A program made the position numbers and the translations under genes. 64,000 nt of DNA, from NCBI RefSeq assembly GCF_046630445.1, contig NC_092341.1:5210001-5274000 (forward strand). The letters are read 5' to 3'. This DNA is from Rutidosis leptorrhynchoides. Lineage: Eukaryota > Streptophyta > Magnoliopsida > Asterales > Asteraceae. Below the pieces are notes generated by a model that saw nothing but the letters and a program-made list of their open reading frames with translations, was not told the DNA's origin and made no database searches. Positions 1-13,642 of this stretch are shown here, one piece after another. Numbering within the stretch: the stretch's first letter is position 1; each line of letters starts with the position of its first letter.

Positions 1-300
<300 letters not shown>

Positions 301-1189
301 TGTTGATATTATTACTGAAATTATCGTTATTATTAAAAAGTAACATTTTTATAAAAACTATCATTTTATTATTTTATCATTATTATTATTATTAAAAGTA
401 TCATTAATATTAAGAATTATCACTTTTATTAAAATTATCATTTTTAATAGAAATATCATTTTTATTATAAAATATTATCATTATTATCATATTAAGATTA
501 TTATTAAAAATTATCATTTTTAATAGAATTATTTTTATAAAATATTATTATTACTAATCTTATTATGATAATTATTATATATAGTAAATATTATTATTAA
601 GATAAATTATATTATTTTACTAATATTAAAGTATCGATACTATCAATTATCATTTAAAAATTTATCATTTTTATTGAAACTATCATTCTATTAAAAACTA
701 TTATTATTATTAAGAATTATCGTTTTTATTAAGAATATAGTTTTATTAAAAGTATAGAATTTAAAACTACCGTTTTATTTAAAATTATCGTTATTATCAA
801 TTTTATTAGTATTATTAATATCATTATTATTATTATTACCCTTGTTATTTATATTAAACACTTTTAATAACATTATCTTTCTTAATATTATCATTATTAT
901 TATTATTATAAAATAATACAACTTTTACTCATTATTATTATTATCAATATTATTTTATCAAATAAATATGTGATACAAAGATATTTTTTTTACCACACGT
1001 AATATAATCACATTAATAATACATACCACTATATGTTTATGATTTTGAGTGAATTATATAAATTTTATTACTCGAGTTATATAAAAGTATATTTTTATCA
1101 TATATTAACTTTAATATAAATTTTTATTTATTAATATATGACTTGTATTATTTACTCTAATAAAATCTGATAAATATATAAAATGACTA

Positions 1190-2262
1190 TATTTAAGCAT
1201 GTATAGATTTTGGAAGTCATTTTGGGTCAAACTGATTTTTGTTAACTTTTGCATATCGGTCTCGAGCATTAGGTTTGTGATACACTATGACCTGACCTAA
1301 ATTGTTAGACAGATATTGACCAACATATAAATATATATAATTAATATAGGTTCGTGAATCCGAGGCCAACCTTGTACTTGTTCAATGCTGTCATATGTAT
1401 TTTTACTACGAAATACAGTATTGTGAGTTTCATTTGCTCCCTTTTTAAATGCTTTTGCAATATATATTTTTGGGACTAAGAATACATGCGCTGTTTTATA
1501 AATGTTTTACGAAATAGACACAAGTAATCGAAACTACATTCTATGGTTGGATTATCGAAATCGAATATGCCCCTTTTTAGCTTGGTAGCCTAAGAATTAG
1601 GGAAATGACCCCTAATTGACGCGAATCCTAAAAATAGATCTATAGACCTTGACACGTCCTATTCGGGTTACGAATGCTTTAGTACTTCGATTATCATGTC
1701 CGATGAGAGTCCCGGAATGATGGAGATATTCTATATGCATCCTGTTAGTTCGGTTATCAAGCGTTCACCATATGAATGTTTTTTATCTCTATGTAGTTTG
1801 CGAAATGCCTGATATGAGATGTATATTTATGAGAAATGGAAATGAAAAATCTTGTGGTCTATTAAAATTATGGAAATGATTGATTACGATAAACTAATGA
1901 ACTCACCAACCTTTTGGTTGACACTTGAAAGCATGTTTATTCTCAGGATTGAAAGAAATCTTCCGCCGTACATTTGCTCATTTTAAAGATATTACTTGGA
2001 GTCATTCATGGCATATTTCAAAGACGTTGCATTCAAGTCGTTAAGTTCATTAAATATTATGATTAAGCAAATGACAGATTAGGTCATTTATAGTTGGATA
2101 TTATGAAATGGTATGCATGCCTATCAACTTTCGATGAAATGAGAGTTTGTCTTTAAAAATGAATGCAATGTTTGTAAAATGTATCATATAGAGGTCAAAT
2201 ACCTCACAATGTAATCATATGTTATTGTATTCGTCCTTATAGATTAGGACGGGTCGTCTCAT
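1190..2262 (+). mobile_element. Decayed 3' part of a Ty3/gypsy LTR
   Basis: Ordered blocks match the 3' half of the Element 1 LTR (16540-17470). They are the 'aggttcgtgaat' block near 1347, the 'gaatacatgc' block near 1480, a 'gacgcgaatcctaaa' block near 1620, a 'cccggaatgatgg' block near 1711, 'ttcaccatatgaatg' near 1765, a CAACC-TTTT-GGTTG hairpin at 1907-1920, 'catgtttattctcagg' near 1933, and 'catatagaggtcaaa' near 2186. The end at about 2262 (gtcgtctca) corresponds to the LTR terminus. No primer-binding site or internal region follows, so it is a solo or truncated LTR. Identity with Element 1 is clearly lower than between Elements 1 and 3, so this is an older insertion. Confidence 0.75.
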
Positions 2263-2656
2263 GTGACACATCTATAGTGCGTGTTCACACTGTCGAATGT
2301 ATATGATTTACGTTTAGCCACTACTTTTCACGTTACAATTGTTTCACGTCGGCCATCAAAAGCCAAAAGACTCAGAAATCTTTCGTTTAGATGTTTGACA
2401 TAGTATAGACTCTGCATGTTTGGTCAGCTGTCCGATTCTATTTAGAAGAAGGCGAATTGGTGTTCATTTTTCGGCCATCGTAGAACCCTCACAAAGTCAC
2501 AATGCTTCAGAGGGCATATCACTAAACTACTATGTTTGTGTAAAACAACTCACCCGTTAAAATGGAAATATCACTTCCCTAACTACGCATTTGAATGTTG
2601 AAGTGAGTCACACTCCCTATAAAATTTGGATAAATTTCAGGGATGTCTGGCGAAAA
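2263..2656. other. Non-coding, nothing recognised
   Basis: Unique-looking intergenic sequence between the LTR remnant and the inverted-repeat element. I see no coding potential, RNA gene or repeat. Confidence 0.5.
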
Positions 2657-3241
2657 AGGATAGAAATATCCCATATACTTTCACTTTTGTTATATTATAT
2701 TGTAGGCTATATATCCCATAAAATACTAGTGTAAGGTCATAAATCTTAAAATCCTGTATTAATGTAAACAAACAATTTTTTTTAATCGGAACAAAAACAT
2801 GCGATGACGTGTCATCAAATGTGTCACTGACATGTCATTCCACATAGGATTGAGATTTTCTTTATTTAATCCCCTTTTTACATATCATATCTCAGTAAAA
2901 GTAGCGTTAATGCTGCAAACATGCCACGTACTCTCACTTTTGTTTCATTGTAAGGTATATATCCCATAAAATACTAGTGTGAGTCATAAACTTTAAAATC
3001 GTATTTTAATGTAAACGAACAATAAAAAATAAAAATATCGATTCAGTTCCATGTCATTTTAACATAAAATAAAAAATGCAACATAAGTATTTTAACCGGC
3101 CCATCCGATAACATGTAATGTTTTGTTTACAAAGATACACGATTTGAAAATTTATGACCTACAATGGTAATTTTAGAGATATATACACTAAAGTGAAATA
3201 AAAGTGAAAGTACATGCTATTTGCTTAGATTATATTTTTAT
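2657..3241. repeat. Inverted-repeat (MITE-like) element with an internal duplication
   Basis: The left end (ggatagaaatatcc, then tactttcactttt) is mirrored by the right end at about 3195-3241 (aaaagtgaaagtaca, then tatttttatcc). A second copy of the left-arm block lies at about 2925-3030: 'tctcacttttgtt', 'tatatcccataaaatactag', and a run of 'cataaa..ttaaaatc'. The result is a roughly 585-bp fold-back structure with no coding capacity. This fits a non-autonomous DNA transposon or fold-back element, but I could not define a target duplication. Confidence 0.45.
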
Positions 3242-4379
3242 CCAAAAGATGAGAAGAGGAGAACAACCACCCTACAAACCATACTCAATATCATAACAAC
3301 TAAAGGCACTAATTTGGGGCTTTGAGCTAAACAAATACACTAACCAAAAAAAAAAAAAAAAAAACATACGGCCAAATACCGAAGCACAAAACCACCACCT
3401 CTGATTAACAAATTTGAGCTAATAGACCAAATGTAAAATTGATCGTTAGAAATATAACTTTTCATTTGTGCAACCCAAAAAAGTCTTGAACTTGATATTT
3501 CTTACCAAATCCGTCCATCATTTGTACTTACCCTGAAAAAACGACATTGCTAATATCCTTCGTTCGGGCACTATCTTCATTTGGGATATCTCTTGTTCTA
3601 TCTCACACAACTTGTTTAAATACTTTAGAAGCACCTCCTTATGTCGTATTCTAACAACTTTTAATTCTCTAAGCCTTTTTGAATTCTTACAAGTAGCCCA
3701 ATCTTCACATTTGTTAATAACCCATTTTTTTGCACATAGTTAGAAAATGAGGAAATGCGAACCATCCATTAAAAAATCGAAATGATTTCGTCCCCACGAC
3801 ACCATTCTATTCCCCCAACCAACGGTTTATGATCTCTTTTTCTTTGAAAGGAAATATCACACACACATTTACATGAATATATACAATAATTCATGAATAT
3901 GTTCACAAACAAAACTTGAACTTCAACTTGAAAAGGGTCACCACGATACCGCTAGGCCAATAGCCCTTTGGTCTAACGGTTGCTGATCTACTTAATATAT
4001 ATGTGCAAGGTCATTAAAGCTAAAGAAGGGGTTCTACGTGAAAAATAAACTTGCTTTGTTAATAAACTTGGTCAACAAGAAAAATAAGACGAATGGATAT
4101 TTCTTTGCCTTAAGAAATATAATTAAAATATCAAACTTTTAGAAACTTGATGCCCAAGTAAACACATTATGTTCAAAGATTTGGCATTTCAGCTTCCTTC
4201 ACCAAAACAACTTAAAAATGCTTTCAATTAACTAATATTTTAAATAATAAAATTTTAAAAAGATTAATGAATATATTAGAAAAAGATTTGACCCTTTTTA
4301 AAATACATGGTTAATGGTTAATGGGTGGCGGTGTGTCTGTTTAGTCCAATATATATATTGTTGCCTGATTAATACCCCT
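3242..4379. other. Upstream flank of the exportin-T gene
   Basis: AT-rich intergenic DNA with an A-run at 3345-3364. No open frame of convincing composition is present. It probably holds the distal promoter of the gene that begins at 4780. Confidence 0.5.
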
Positions 4380-4779
4380 TATTCATCAATTCATTACTTC
4401 ATTATCATTATCATTATTCACTTAAAAACCCTCCCAAAATCCCTAATTTATATTTCTGTAAAATCTACTGTAATCTTGCATTATCTGAAACCCTAGTAGA
4501 CGTACACAAATACTATTTACATTCTCTACATATTTCTTTCAATTTTTCATCTCTGTAAAAACAAACCCTAGTTATCTGAACCAAGATTGGTTTCCTTTGT
4601 ATCAATCGCAAAGGTATTATGCTTTGAGTATTCAAATTCCATATGATTTGTTAATCTGAATCAATTGAATGATTTGAGGTTTTATGTTACTATATATTAT
4701 CATCATCATTGTAATCTGTTACATATATAGATAGATACATAGATAGATACACATTCATTGATATAGTAGTTGTATATCA
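4345..4779 (+). promoter_or_regulatory. Core promoter and 5' leader of exportin-T
   Basis: A TATATATAT stretch at about 4350-4358 could be the TATA element, which would put the start of transcription near 4380. The leader is rich in C and T and contains two AAACCCTA telo-box motifs, at about 4489 and 4563, which are common in promoters and leaders of plant housekeeping genes. An aag|gtatt sequence at about 4612 could be the donor of a leader intron ending at an AG just before the ATG at 4780. That intron is inferred only. Confidence 0.45.
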
Positions 4780-7700
4780 ATGGATGATCTGGAGAAAGCG
4801 ATACTCATTATTTTCGATGAATCAGGAACTGTTACACCAGTATTAAAATCACAAGCAGTTGCATTTTGTCAACAGATTAAAGATAACAATTCATCTATTT
4901 GTGGTATATGTATAGAGAAATTATGTTTTTCGAAACTTGTACAAGTTCAGTTTTGGTGCTTACAAACTCTGCACGAGGTGTTACGTGCCCGTTACACTCG
5001 AATGAGTACCGAAGAAAAGAATTTTATTAGGAAATCTGTTTTTTCGATGGCTTGTTATGAACCGATTGATAATAATGTTAATGCTGTTAAGGTTTTAGAC
5101 AGTCCTGCTTTTGTAAAGAATAAACTTGCTCAAGTTTTGGTTACTTTGATTTATTTCGAGTATCCGTCGATCTGGTCTTCAGTTTTTCTTGATTTTATAT
5201 CGAATTTGAGCAAAGGTGTTGTGGTTATCGATATGTTTTGTCGTGTTTTAAACGCTTTGGATGACGAGTTGATTAGTCAGGACTACACACGTGCTCCCGA
5301 AGAAGGTGCGGTTTCAGGGAAAATTAAGGATGCAATGAGACAACAGTGTGTTAATCAGATTGTTCATGTGTGGTACGACATTGTATCGTTGTATAAAAAT
5401 TCAGATTCTGAGTTATGTGCATTTGTTTTAGATACAATGAGGAGGTACATTTCTTGGATCGAAATTGGTTTAATCGCAAACAATACGTTCCTCCCGTTGT
5501 TATTTGAATTAATGTTGATAGACATAATACCAGACCACCTTAAATGTGCTGCATCTGGTTGTGTTCTTGCAGTAGTTTCTAAACGTATGGACCCACAAAC
5601 TAAGCTTACTCTTTTACAGAGCCTACATTTGAGTAGGCTTTTTAGGTTAGTTGATAATGGTGATTCTGAGTTTGTATCCGGTTTAGCATCTTTACTTACA
5701 GGATATGCATCTGAGATTTTAGATTGTATTAAAAATCTGAACATCGAAGATCTCAAACGGGCTTCATTTGATCTTTTGAATGAAGTTTTACCATCCGTTT
5801 TTTACATAATGCAAAAATGTGAGATTGAGACGAATTTCAGTATTGTCCAGTTTCTTTCTGGATATGTTGCTACGATGAAAAGTTCATCACCATTGACTGA
5901 AAGTCAACTTTTTCATGTGGGTCAGATTTTGGAGGTAATCCGTATGCAGATAAGATTTGATCCCGTGTACCGTGATAATCTTGATGTGTTGGATAAAGTT
6001 GGACAAGAAGAAGAAGATCGAATGGTGGAACATCGAAAAGATCTGCTTGTGTTGCTACGTAGTGTAGGCCGTGTAGCACCTGATCTTACCCAAGTTTTCA
6101 TTAAAAATTTACTTTCAAATGCTGTGGGGTCATCTCTTGATATTAACGTTGAAGAAGTGGAGGCTGCTTTGTCTCTATTTTATGCATACGGCGAATGTTT
6201 AAGTGAAGAGGCAATGAAAACCGGTACCGGGATTTTAAGAGAACTTGTACCGATGCTTTTATCAACAAAGTTTCCTTGCCATTCGAACAGGCTGGTTGCA
6301 TTGGTGTATCTTGATACAATAACAAGATACATGAAGTTTGTTCTTGAAAACAACCAATATATTCCTTTGGTTTTGGCTGCATTTCTTGATGATCGAGGTA
6401 TACACCATTCGAACGTGAAGGTAAGTCGAAGGGCGAGTTATCTTTTCATGAGAGTTGTGAAGCTTCTTAAAGCAAAGCTTCTACCTTTCATTGAAACAAT
6501 TTTGCAGGTATTTGTTATAACATCTATTTCTTTGTTGCCAGCGTTCATAAATGAGCTGAGCTTCATGATTAACTCTTTGCTGTGCAGAGTTTGCATGATA
6601 CAGTTTCTCAGTTTACAAGTATGGATTATTCTTCAAAAGAGCTATCTGAATCTGAAGACGGTAGTCACATTTTTGAGGTAATAATGGAAGTTCATGTTTA
6701 TCCTTTTTGATTTTGTTCGTTGTGCTTATTACATATTTTTCTGATATTTTTATTACCAGGCAATTGGTTTGTTAATCGGAATGGAAGACGTGCCTCTAGA
6801 AAAGCAATCAGAGTATTTGTCATCTCTGCTCACCCCTCTCTGCCAACAGGTCAAAGTTTGACTCCTAATATGTCGTGTATAAAACCAAATTTTCTTCAAA
6901 AGCTATATAATGTGTGACTGTTGTTATGAATTAGGTTGAGGTCTTAATAGCCAGTTCCAGGGTTCAAAATTATGAAGAGTCGCCGTCAAAAGTTGCCAAT
7001 ATCCAACAAATCATTATGGCCATTAACGCACTGAGCAAGGTTATAAAATGAAACAAATTTTCTTGCCTCATTTCATGATTGTTTATACTACCAATATTTG
7101 TATCATGTGCTGATGTGCATTTTTATGATATCTCATGTATACTTGTCTTGTTCACAGGGGTTTAGCGAGCGCCTTGTAACTGCTAGTCGCCCGGCAATTG
7201 GCCTCATGTTCAAGCAGGTTGGTAATAAACTTAATATTTAATTATAAGATGAGAAAGTTTTGATGCATCATTAATGATTTTATATTTTGGGGCTGAATTA
7301 TTATTATTTTTTTTCCTATAGTTTATTCTTTGATCAAATTCCCTTGTTGGTAACTGTAGATAAGTTTCTAATAGACGGGATTTGTGTGCTATTATCTGTT
7401 TAACTTTATGAATGAAGTTTGTATCATTTTTGTCCCTAGTAAGATCATTGTTAATTAGTTTAACTATTTTAGTTACATATTAGGTATACCTTAGTACGGA
7501 GTAGTGTATTTCCCATGATAGTAAGTGAAAATTTGTTTCCTTATATCCGATATCATGCTGTTTATTCACATGAAATGAATTAATGGTGAACTTTTTTTTA
7601 TATATTTTGTTTTTAAACTGCAACTATCATAATTTATTGTTATCTGTACTCTTTTGTTTACAGACGCTTGATGTGCTCCTGCAAATCCTTTTGATTTTCC

Positions 7701-9625
7701 CAAAAGTAGAAACCTTGCGCTCTAAGGTATGGTTGAATTTTTTTTTTTTTTTTTTTTGGGTATTCTTTGTGTTCTTCTAGCTTGTTCATTCCTGATAATC
7801 ACCTTTTTTGGCTCAGGTTACTTCATTTATTCATCGCATGGTTGAGACATTAGGATCATCTGTATTTCCTTACCTTCCAAAGGCATTGGAGCAGTTGCTT
7901 GTTGAAAGTGAGGTATTATTCATGCACTTGATTTTATTTTTCAAATATATATTTATAATTCCTTTTTATTAGTATGAAAAAAATATGTTGCTTTTGTAGC
8001 ACATCTGGTCTTAACACTTCTTCTTATAGAAATATCCCATTTACATTAAAACCTGTTGTCTTCTATTTCTAATTATGTTTATCATGCAGCCTAAGGAACT
8101 CGTTGGGTTTCTTGTATTACTCAATCAACTCGTATGCAAATTCAATACCTCTGTCCAAAATATTTTGGAAAATGTGTACCCTTTTATTGCGGGCAGAATA
8201 TTTAGCCTTCTACCAAGAGATACAATTCCTTCCGGGCCCGGAAGCAACACCGAGGTATATGAACTAGCCAAGTTTATATTATTTTCGACTTGCATTTCAA
8301 TCATGAGTAAACTTTATGAACTATTTATATTTTTTCGTTTAGGAAATTCGTGAGTTGCAAGAGCTTCAAAGGACGTTTTATACTTTCCTTCACGTGGTGG
8401 TAACACATGATTTGTCATTGGTGTTTCTTACTCCTGAAAGTCTAGTCTACTTGGACCCAATGATGCAGTTACTCTTGTTCGCTTCCTGTAATCACAAGGA
8501 TCTTGTTGTTAGAAAGGTAACCATGTTCTTATTCTTTACTATTGTGTAATCACCTTTTTTTTTTTTCTCTCTATATATTATATATATTGGAATCTAACAA
8601 GTCACTTTTTATTTATTTAGGCTTGTGTACAAATATTTATTAGACTGATTAAAGATTGGTCCAATGGGACTTTTGGTGATGAGAAGGTAACATAGTAGTA
8701 CCTTACGGTTTCTTTTATGGTGGCTATGTTCTTATTTCCTGGCGTGTCTAATACGTCAACTATGCAGGTACCGGGCTTTAAAAGTTTTGTAATTGAAGCG
8801 TTTGCAACAAACTGCTGTTTGTACAGCGTGCTTGACAAGTCCTTTGAGTTTCGTGATGTAAATACTGTAAGTCAATTCTTTTTGGTTCAATTTTTTTGGT
8901 ATAGTGTTTTTAGCTTTGTTTGTTTTCCATATCAAAGTTGACCGAGTATGTTTTAATTTGTTATAATCATATTCATTTGATAATCTTTAGGAAAGAAATT
9001 AACCTTAATAAATACAGTTTCCCTAATTAATATTGACACTTCATTCTTTAGAATTTACAACAGTAAAATGTCAAATATCTATAACAGGACACTTCACACT
9101 ATATGAGAATTTTAATGTTACATATATACGGAACTATAGTAGGAAGTCTATTATGTTGTGTAAATTGTAAATATCATTCCGTGCATGCAAATGGTTCTTT
9201 TTTTGTGTTCTTAATTCGCATAAAACCATGTAACATTCTTTTTACCGAACAACTAAGTTTTTGTATATTTGTGGATCGTGTTTGCAGCTTGTTTTATTTG
9301 GTGAAATTTTACTGGCTCAGAAGATTATGTATGAGAAGTTCGGTAATGATTTTCTCATTAGTTTTGTTTCAAAAGGCATTCTTGCTGCACATTGCCCTCA
9401 GGATTTAGCAGAGGAGTACTGTCAGAAACTGCAGGTACATTTGCCACGTGTCGATTCTTTCATGCCTTTCTGGGGTAGTATCCGTCAAGTTTTATTTATA
9501 TTTTTATTCAAAATACATTGATTTTTAATTATCAGGGAAACGATATGAAGTCACTGAAGTCATTCTACCAATCTCTTATAGAGAAGTTGAGAGTACAGCA
9601 GAACGGGAGCCATGTTTTCAGATAG
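4780..9625 (+). CDS. PSD: Exportin-T (tRNA exportin, PAUSED/LOS1/XPOT), 13 coding exons
   Basis: Nuclear export receptor of the importin-beta/exportin superfamily. In the family it binds mature tRNA with Ran-GTP and carries it through the nuclear pore. Exons read from GT-AG borders: 4780-6507, 6588-6677, 6760-6849, 6935-7039, 7158-7217, 7664-7726, 7817-7912, 8090-8254, 8343-8516, 8621-8686, 8768-8866, 9288-9434 and 9536-9625. They join to 990 codons plus TAG, about the length I recall for Arabidopsis PAUSED. All 12 introns are phase 0. The first exon holds 576 codons. The start MDDLEKAI and the segment DGSHIFE-AIGLLIGMEDVP across exons 2-3 are what I recognise as PAUSED. The exportin N-terminal (Xpo1-like) region lies near residues 100-250 and the remainder is HEAT-type helical repeat. 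There are no stops, frameshifts or damaged splice sites, so the gene looks functional. Confidence 0.93.
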
Positions 9626-10330
9626 CATGACCTCTAAATCTGAAATTAATGGACCGGCGACAACTGGTTCATGTGTTGCTCTGCTGTTACTAGTTGTGCC
9701 AATTTTGATCTCAAGTGGTTAGTCCATGTATCCGCTATACTAAAGTCGCATATTTCTATTCGGTAATCGCGCTATATAGTTTTAATTGTTGATATCTGCA
9801 GGTTTTTGCCCTGTACATAACATGGATGCGACTTTTCATTAAAATGAGGTATACAAATGGAGACGCTCAAATTGAACGGCTTTCTAATATCCTCGATGGT
9901 ATCAATCAGTTATTTGATTCTTGTATATATGGGATTTTTGTTGCAGGTGTAAATTTCATGATCAGTTTCTATATCGACCAGTCCAATAACAGAAGTTTTG
10001 TTATGAACAATTACCTATAGTTCTGGAATTTATCTGGTCGTTACCTGCATATTGTATAATCCTGCTGGGCTGCGTACATCAGAGTATGGGGTCGGATTAC
10101 TCGGCCTTCCAGGTAGTCCGAATAGGGAAAACCTTATACCTTTCAATCATTTTTTAAAGGATCTTTTACAACCATCTTAAGTTGGTATATTTATAGATAC
10201 TGGTTTCAGTTTTCTTTTTATTACTGTATATATCACTAAAAATCTGGCTAAAGTATAATGTGATCGCACTACTATATTTTGTTTGGCTCATAATCTTTTC
10301 ATTCATGTGTGGTAATATAATGAAAAACGG
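9626..10330 (+). other. 3' untranslated region and terminator flank of exportin-T
   Basis: Non-coding sequence after the TAG. An atctgcag|gt sequence near 9795-9802 may mark splicing within the 3' UTR. An AATATAATGAAAAA stretch near 10314 could serve as a polyadenylation region. Neither can be confirmed without transcript data. Confidence 0.4.
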
Positions 10331-10912
10331 TATGTGATAGAAGTTTTACAAAAGTTTGAGGAAGTTTATAATTTGATTTGAACTAATCATTTGACAATAG
10401 AGTTCATGAGAAAGGGTAACTGAATTGGAACCTTTTTATTATTGGGTGATATGTGCTAAAAGTTACCTCCAACTTTTACAAAGAACGTATGATTACAAAA
10501 GAACTGTGAACAAGTTTACAAAACTTGGTATTGTTCATGGTAACAAACTTGGTTTGTACTCTGTGTTATGCTATCATGTTCCTTTAAAAATTTGAATGAT
10601 AATTCACGTTTTTTACAATTGTTTTTCAGTTAGTTTTTTTCTCAAATATTCATTAATAAACCCATATTCTCACGGAGTCCTTTAACTAGTTATACATTAA
10701 AGTGCTTGTATTATATACGCCTTAAAGCATAAACTTTGATAAATAGATCATAAAGTAATACTGCGTATATGGTGAATATATCACATCTGACCTGGACATG
10801 GATCCCGGCCTTGATGATGAGATGAATTATGACTCAAGTCGAAACTTAATACTCGGTATTGTTAAAGTTGAAACAGAGTGATTTAAAAAATATTCGTTCA
10901 CATATACTATTA
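10331..10912. other. Non-coding, nothing recognised
   Basis: AT-rich intergenic sequence between the exportin-T 3' flank and the Helitron-like terminus. No convincing frame, RNA or repeat is visible. Confidence 0.5.
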
Positions 10913-12286
10913 CTAGCCTTTAAGAGCCCGTGCGTTGCACGGCGACTCTTAATCAATCAAACTGAAAACGTTCATGTTATATCAATTGACGGTATGATAA
11001 ATAGAGTATGAAAAGTATTCTTGTATATGAACCATTTTGCTATTGATATAACTAAGCAAAATACATAGTGAAACATACCACCGTTGCTCTTCATCATTAA
11101 ACAAAACACGTTCTGATTTTGCAGCTGTTGTATAGCCCCTTTTTATGGCCTTCTCAATTTTCCTTCAGTGATATGTTTGAAGTCTATAGTATCTACGCCC
11201 ACATAATATAAACAAAACTGCCTCTTAAATAATCCTAAAAAGCTTTTCAAAAAAAAAAAAAAAAATTCCTAAAAAAAGAACATATTTCAACGCAGAAAAG
11301 ACGAACATTGCGAGTCTTTTACTTACTTTTTAGAAGGAAAAGTAGCTGCGTTATGGTCCTCCATGAATCTGTAAAGATAGATCTCATTATCAATAAAGGT
11401 GATAATTGTAAATAGATAGATCTTCATAAAAACCAACATAGCATTTCTAATGTGTTTAAAAGTTGGCTACTACAAAGTATAAGCTTAAAACATATTGTTT
11501 GAACATTGCTTCTCTTCCTAATTTTGCAAACTTTCAAGGTTCACCTGGAAGTATTATGAAGATGTATACAAATCAGTCAATGAAATGGCTGCAACCGGCT
11601 AAACATACCTGAATCATGAAATAAATAGGGATGATGATATGACAACAGATTGCACAACCATGCCCATAAAAAATCCTTGAACAAATCATAAAAAAAGGTG
11701 AGAAAATATTAATAAGTTATAAAACCTAACCTAGAGTAAATGAAACAACATTATAGTCCCCTACTACAAAATAAATAGTGATCCAAAACTTAGAAGTAGC
11801 TGCCCGAGTAGATAAGTGAAATTGGGTAATGGGTCAAAAAGGCCTCGGGTTGAAAGTTATCCTCGATGTAGTTAGGATATAAAGTGTCATGAATAAAAGT
11901 GTCCATGGAAATTCTCCCGAGTCACTGCCACTATTATATTAACATTAACTGTGTGCATATAACACCCTAAGTTAAATACAAATGGTTCAAGTGGCCACTA
12001 ATAAAAGTTCTCAGTAAGGGTTAATTAGCAAAGAAACAGTTAATCACAACCACATATTATAAACACAACACCTATTAGACTACTAAAACAACCTACGAAT
12101 CTATGCTAAATATCACTAAAACACGCAGAATAACTAACTTGATGGCATCGCAACCAAACAAATCCCCAGAAGTAACAGTAAGTAAAGTTTCAAAGTCAAA
12201 CAATCAACCAAAAAACCCCATGAAGTTAATAAAATATAAAAAAAAGAAACTTTATATAATTAAGTGAAAACAACAAATCTATGCAC

Positions 12287-12352
12287 CTTGCATTCCAGAA
12301 GTGACTCAGTTTTCTTAAGCTTTTCATCAACTTTACTTAGTTCTTCATTCAG
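12287..12352 (-). pseudogene. Exon fragment encoding a charged coiled coil (MAP70-like?)
   Basis: Minus-strand acceptor tcttgcag at 12360-12353 and donor gtgcat at 12286-12281 bracket 66 bp, or 22 codons in phase 0. The codons are rich in E, K, L and S with heptad spacing, starting LNEELSKVDEKL. The wording resembles the coiled-coil region of plant microtubule-associated MAP70 proteins, but that is from memory and weak. No adjoining MAP70 exons were found nearby, so if the match is real this is an isolated captured exon. Confidence 0.35.
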
Positions 12353-13588
12353 CTGCAAGAACAAAAACATAAGAGGTTGACTATGAACCATGAGACTATC
12401 AAACATTTATAAGATCGTTTATAAAAAATTAAACTCGATCTGAATAGACAGAAGCATAATTTATTGTGTAGCTAAAACTTACCAATACACATACTTATGT
12501 AAAAAAAGTTGACTTTAAATTTATACGTTTAATAAGCCGTGAACTAATCGTGTTATTATGTAAGTAAAAAAAATAGCAGTGAACTTATAGGGGTTTTATG
12601 AGCCCGTCTGTTTTCACCCAAACATGATACGACTCTTTAATAAACCTGTCCGTTTTGCCACCTTTGAAAACCTAAAAAAATTGACTTTATAATTATACCT
12701 TTAATAAGCCGCCCGTTTTGCCACCTTTAAAAACATAAAAAAACTGACTTTCAAATTAGACCATAATTCAAGCAATGTTAAGAATGAGAACACTTTCAAT
12801 TTAAGAAGCTGTATATCACCATCAAAGAGATGTTGGGTTCTCTTTAACCATTTTTTATAATTTCTTTAGTTAATCTTCTTGTACAAATTATAAACATCGG
12901 ATTAATAAAACATATAAATATCTAAAGAACTTTAAGTGGTTTTCAATGGCCTTTGGTTCAATGAGTTTAAAATATCTAAAGCGTCATGAATAAAAACTTC
13001 CACTACCCGTGTCATTGTCTTGAATCTTTCGGTCAGAGGCGACTAAACCTAAAATTAACAAACAACATAAAATTATACTTTCAGAATTCAACTCGTAAGT
13101 TAACAAAATGAACCAATTGCAAAAAGAAGTGACTAAGTTTCATAAATAAAATATAAGAATCCATCATTGATACAAAAAGATGTTAATCAAGTTGAAGGCA
13201 CCACATGAGAATAAAGTCAACATGGTATATGATATCGTTGTATAAGTTGACACATCTTCATTCTTAACATAATAAGATTTCTGAAAATAAAAAAATATAT
13301 GAGTTGCTTACCATTTTAATGTGTGAAGGTGTAATATTTAACTTAGAGCATCCATTTTGTATTGGCTAATTTAACCCACTCAACCCATTTACTTAAGAAC
13401 CATATACATAGGATACCAAATAGGAGTACATATACTATTTTAAATCATACAGAACCAACAACACTGTAAGTTCTAAATTAATACGGGCTCTCTAAATTGC
13501 TAACTTATTTCATTAACCAACTTGCAGATAATGGATAAAGAGTTATCAACATGCATTGAAAACGAATTTACAAAGGTGAGAAGCTTAC

Positions 13589-13642
13589 CTGATCTCCTTC
13601 CTCATAATACAGTATACAATATTCTAAATATCTTTGTTCCAT
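13589..13642 (-). pseudogene. Exon-like fragment with an ATG start
   Basis: On the minus strand an ATG at 13642-13640 opens 18 codons (MEQRYLEYC...EEGDQ) that run to a consensus donor, ag|gtaagc, at 13588. It lies downstream of leader-like sequence (13945-14213) that has its own donor (aatcag|gtatgt). Joined to the 12287-12352 piece it would stay in phase 0. The product is not recognised. It could be the 5' end of a captured or decaying host gene whose promoter is now separated from it by Element 1. Confidence 0.3.

Noticed and set aside
6143-6382. Minus-strand frames inside exportin-T exon 1 (also 5364-5756 and 5870-6079)
   Set aside because: Antisense shadows of a strongly supported exon.
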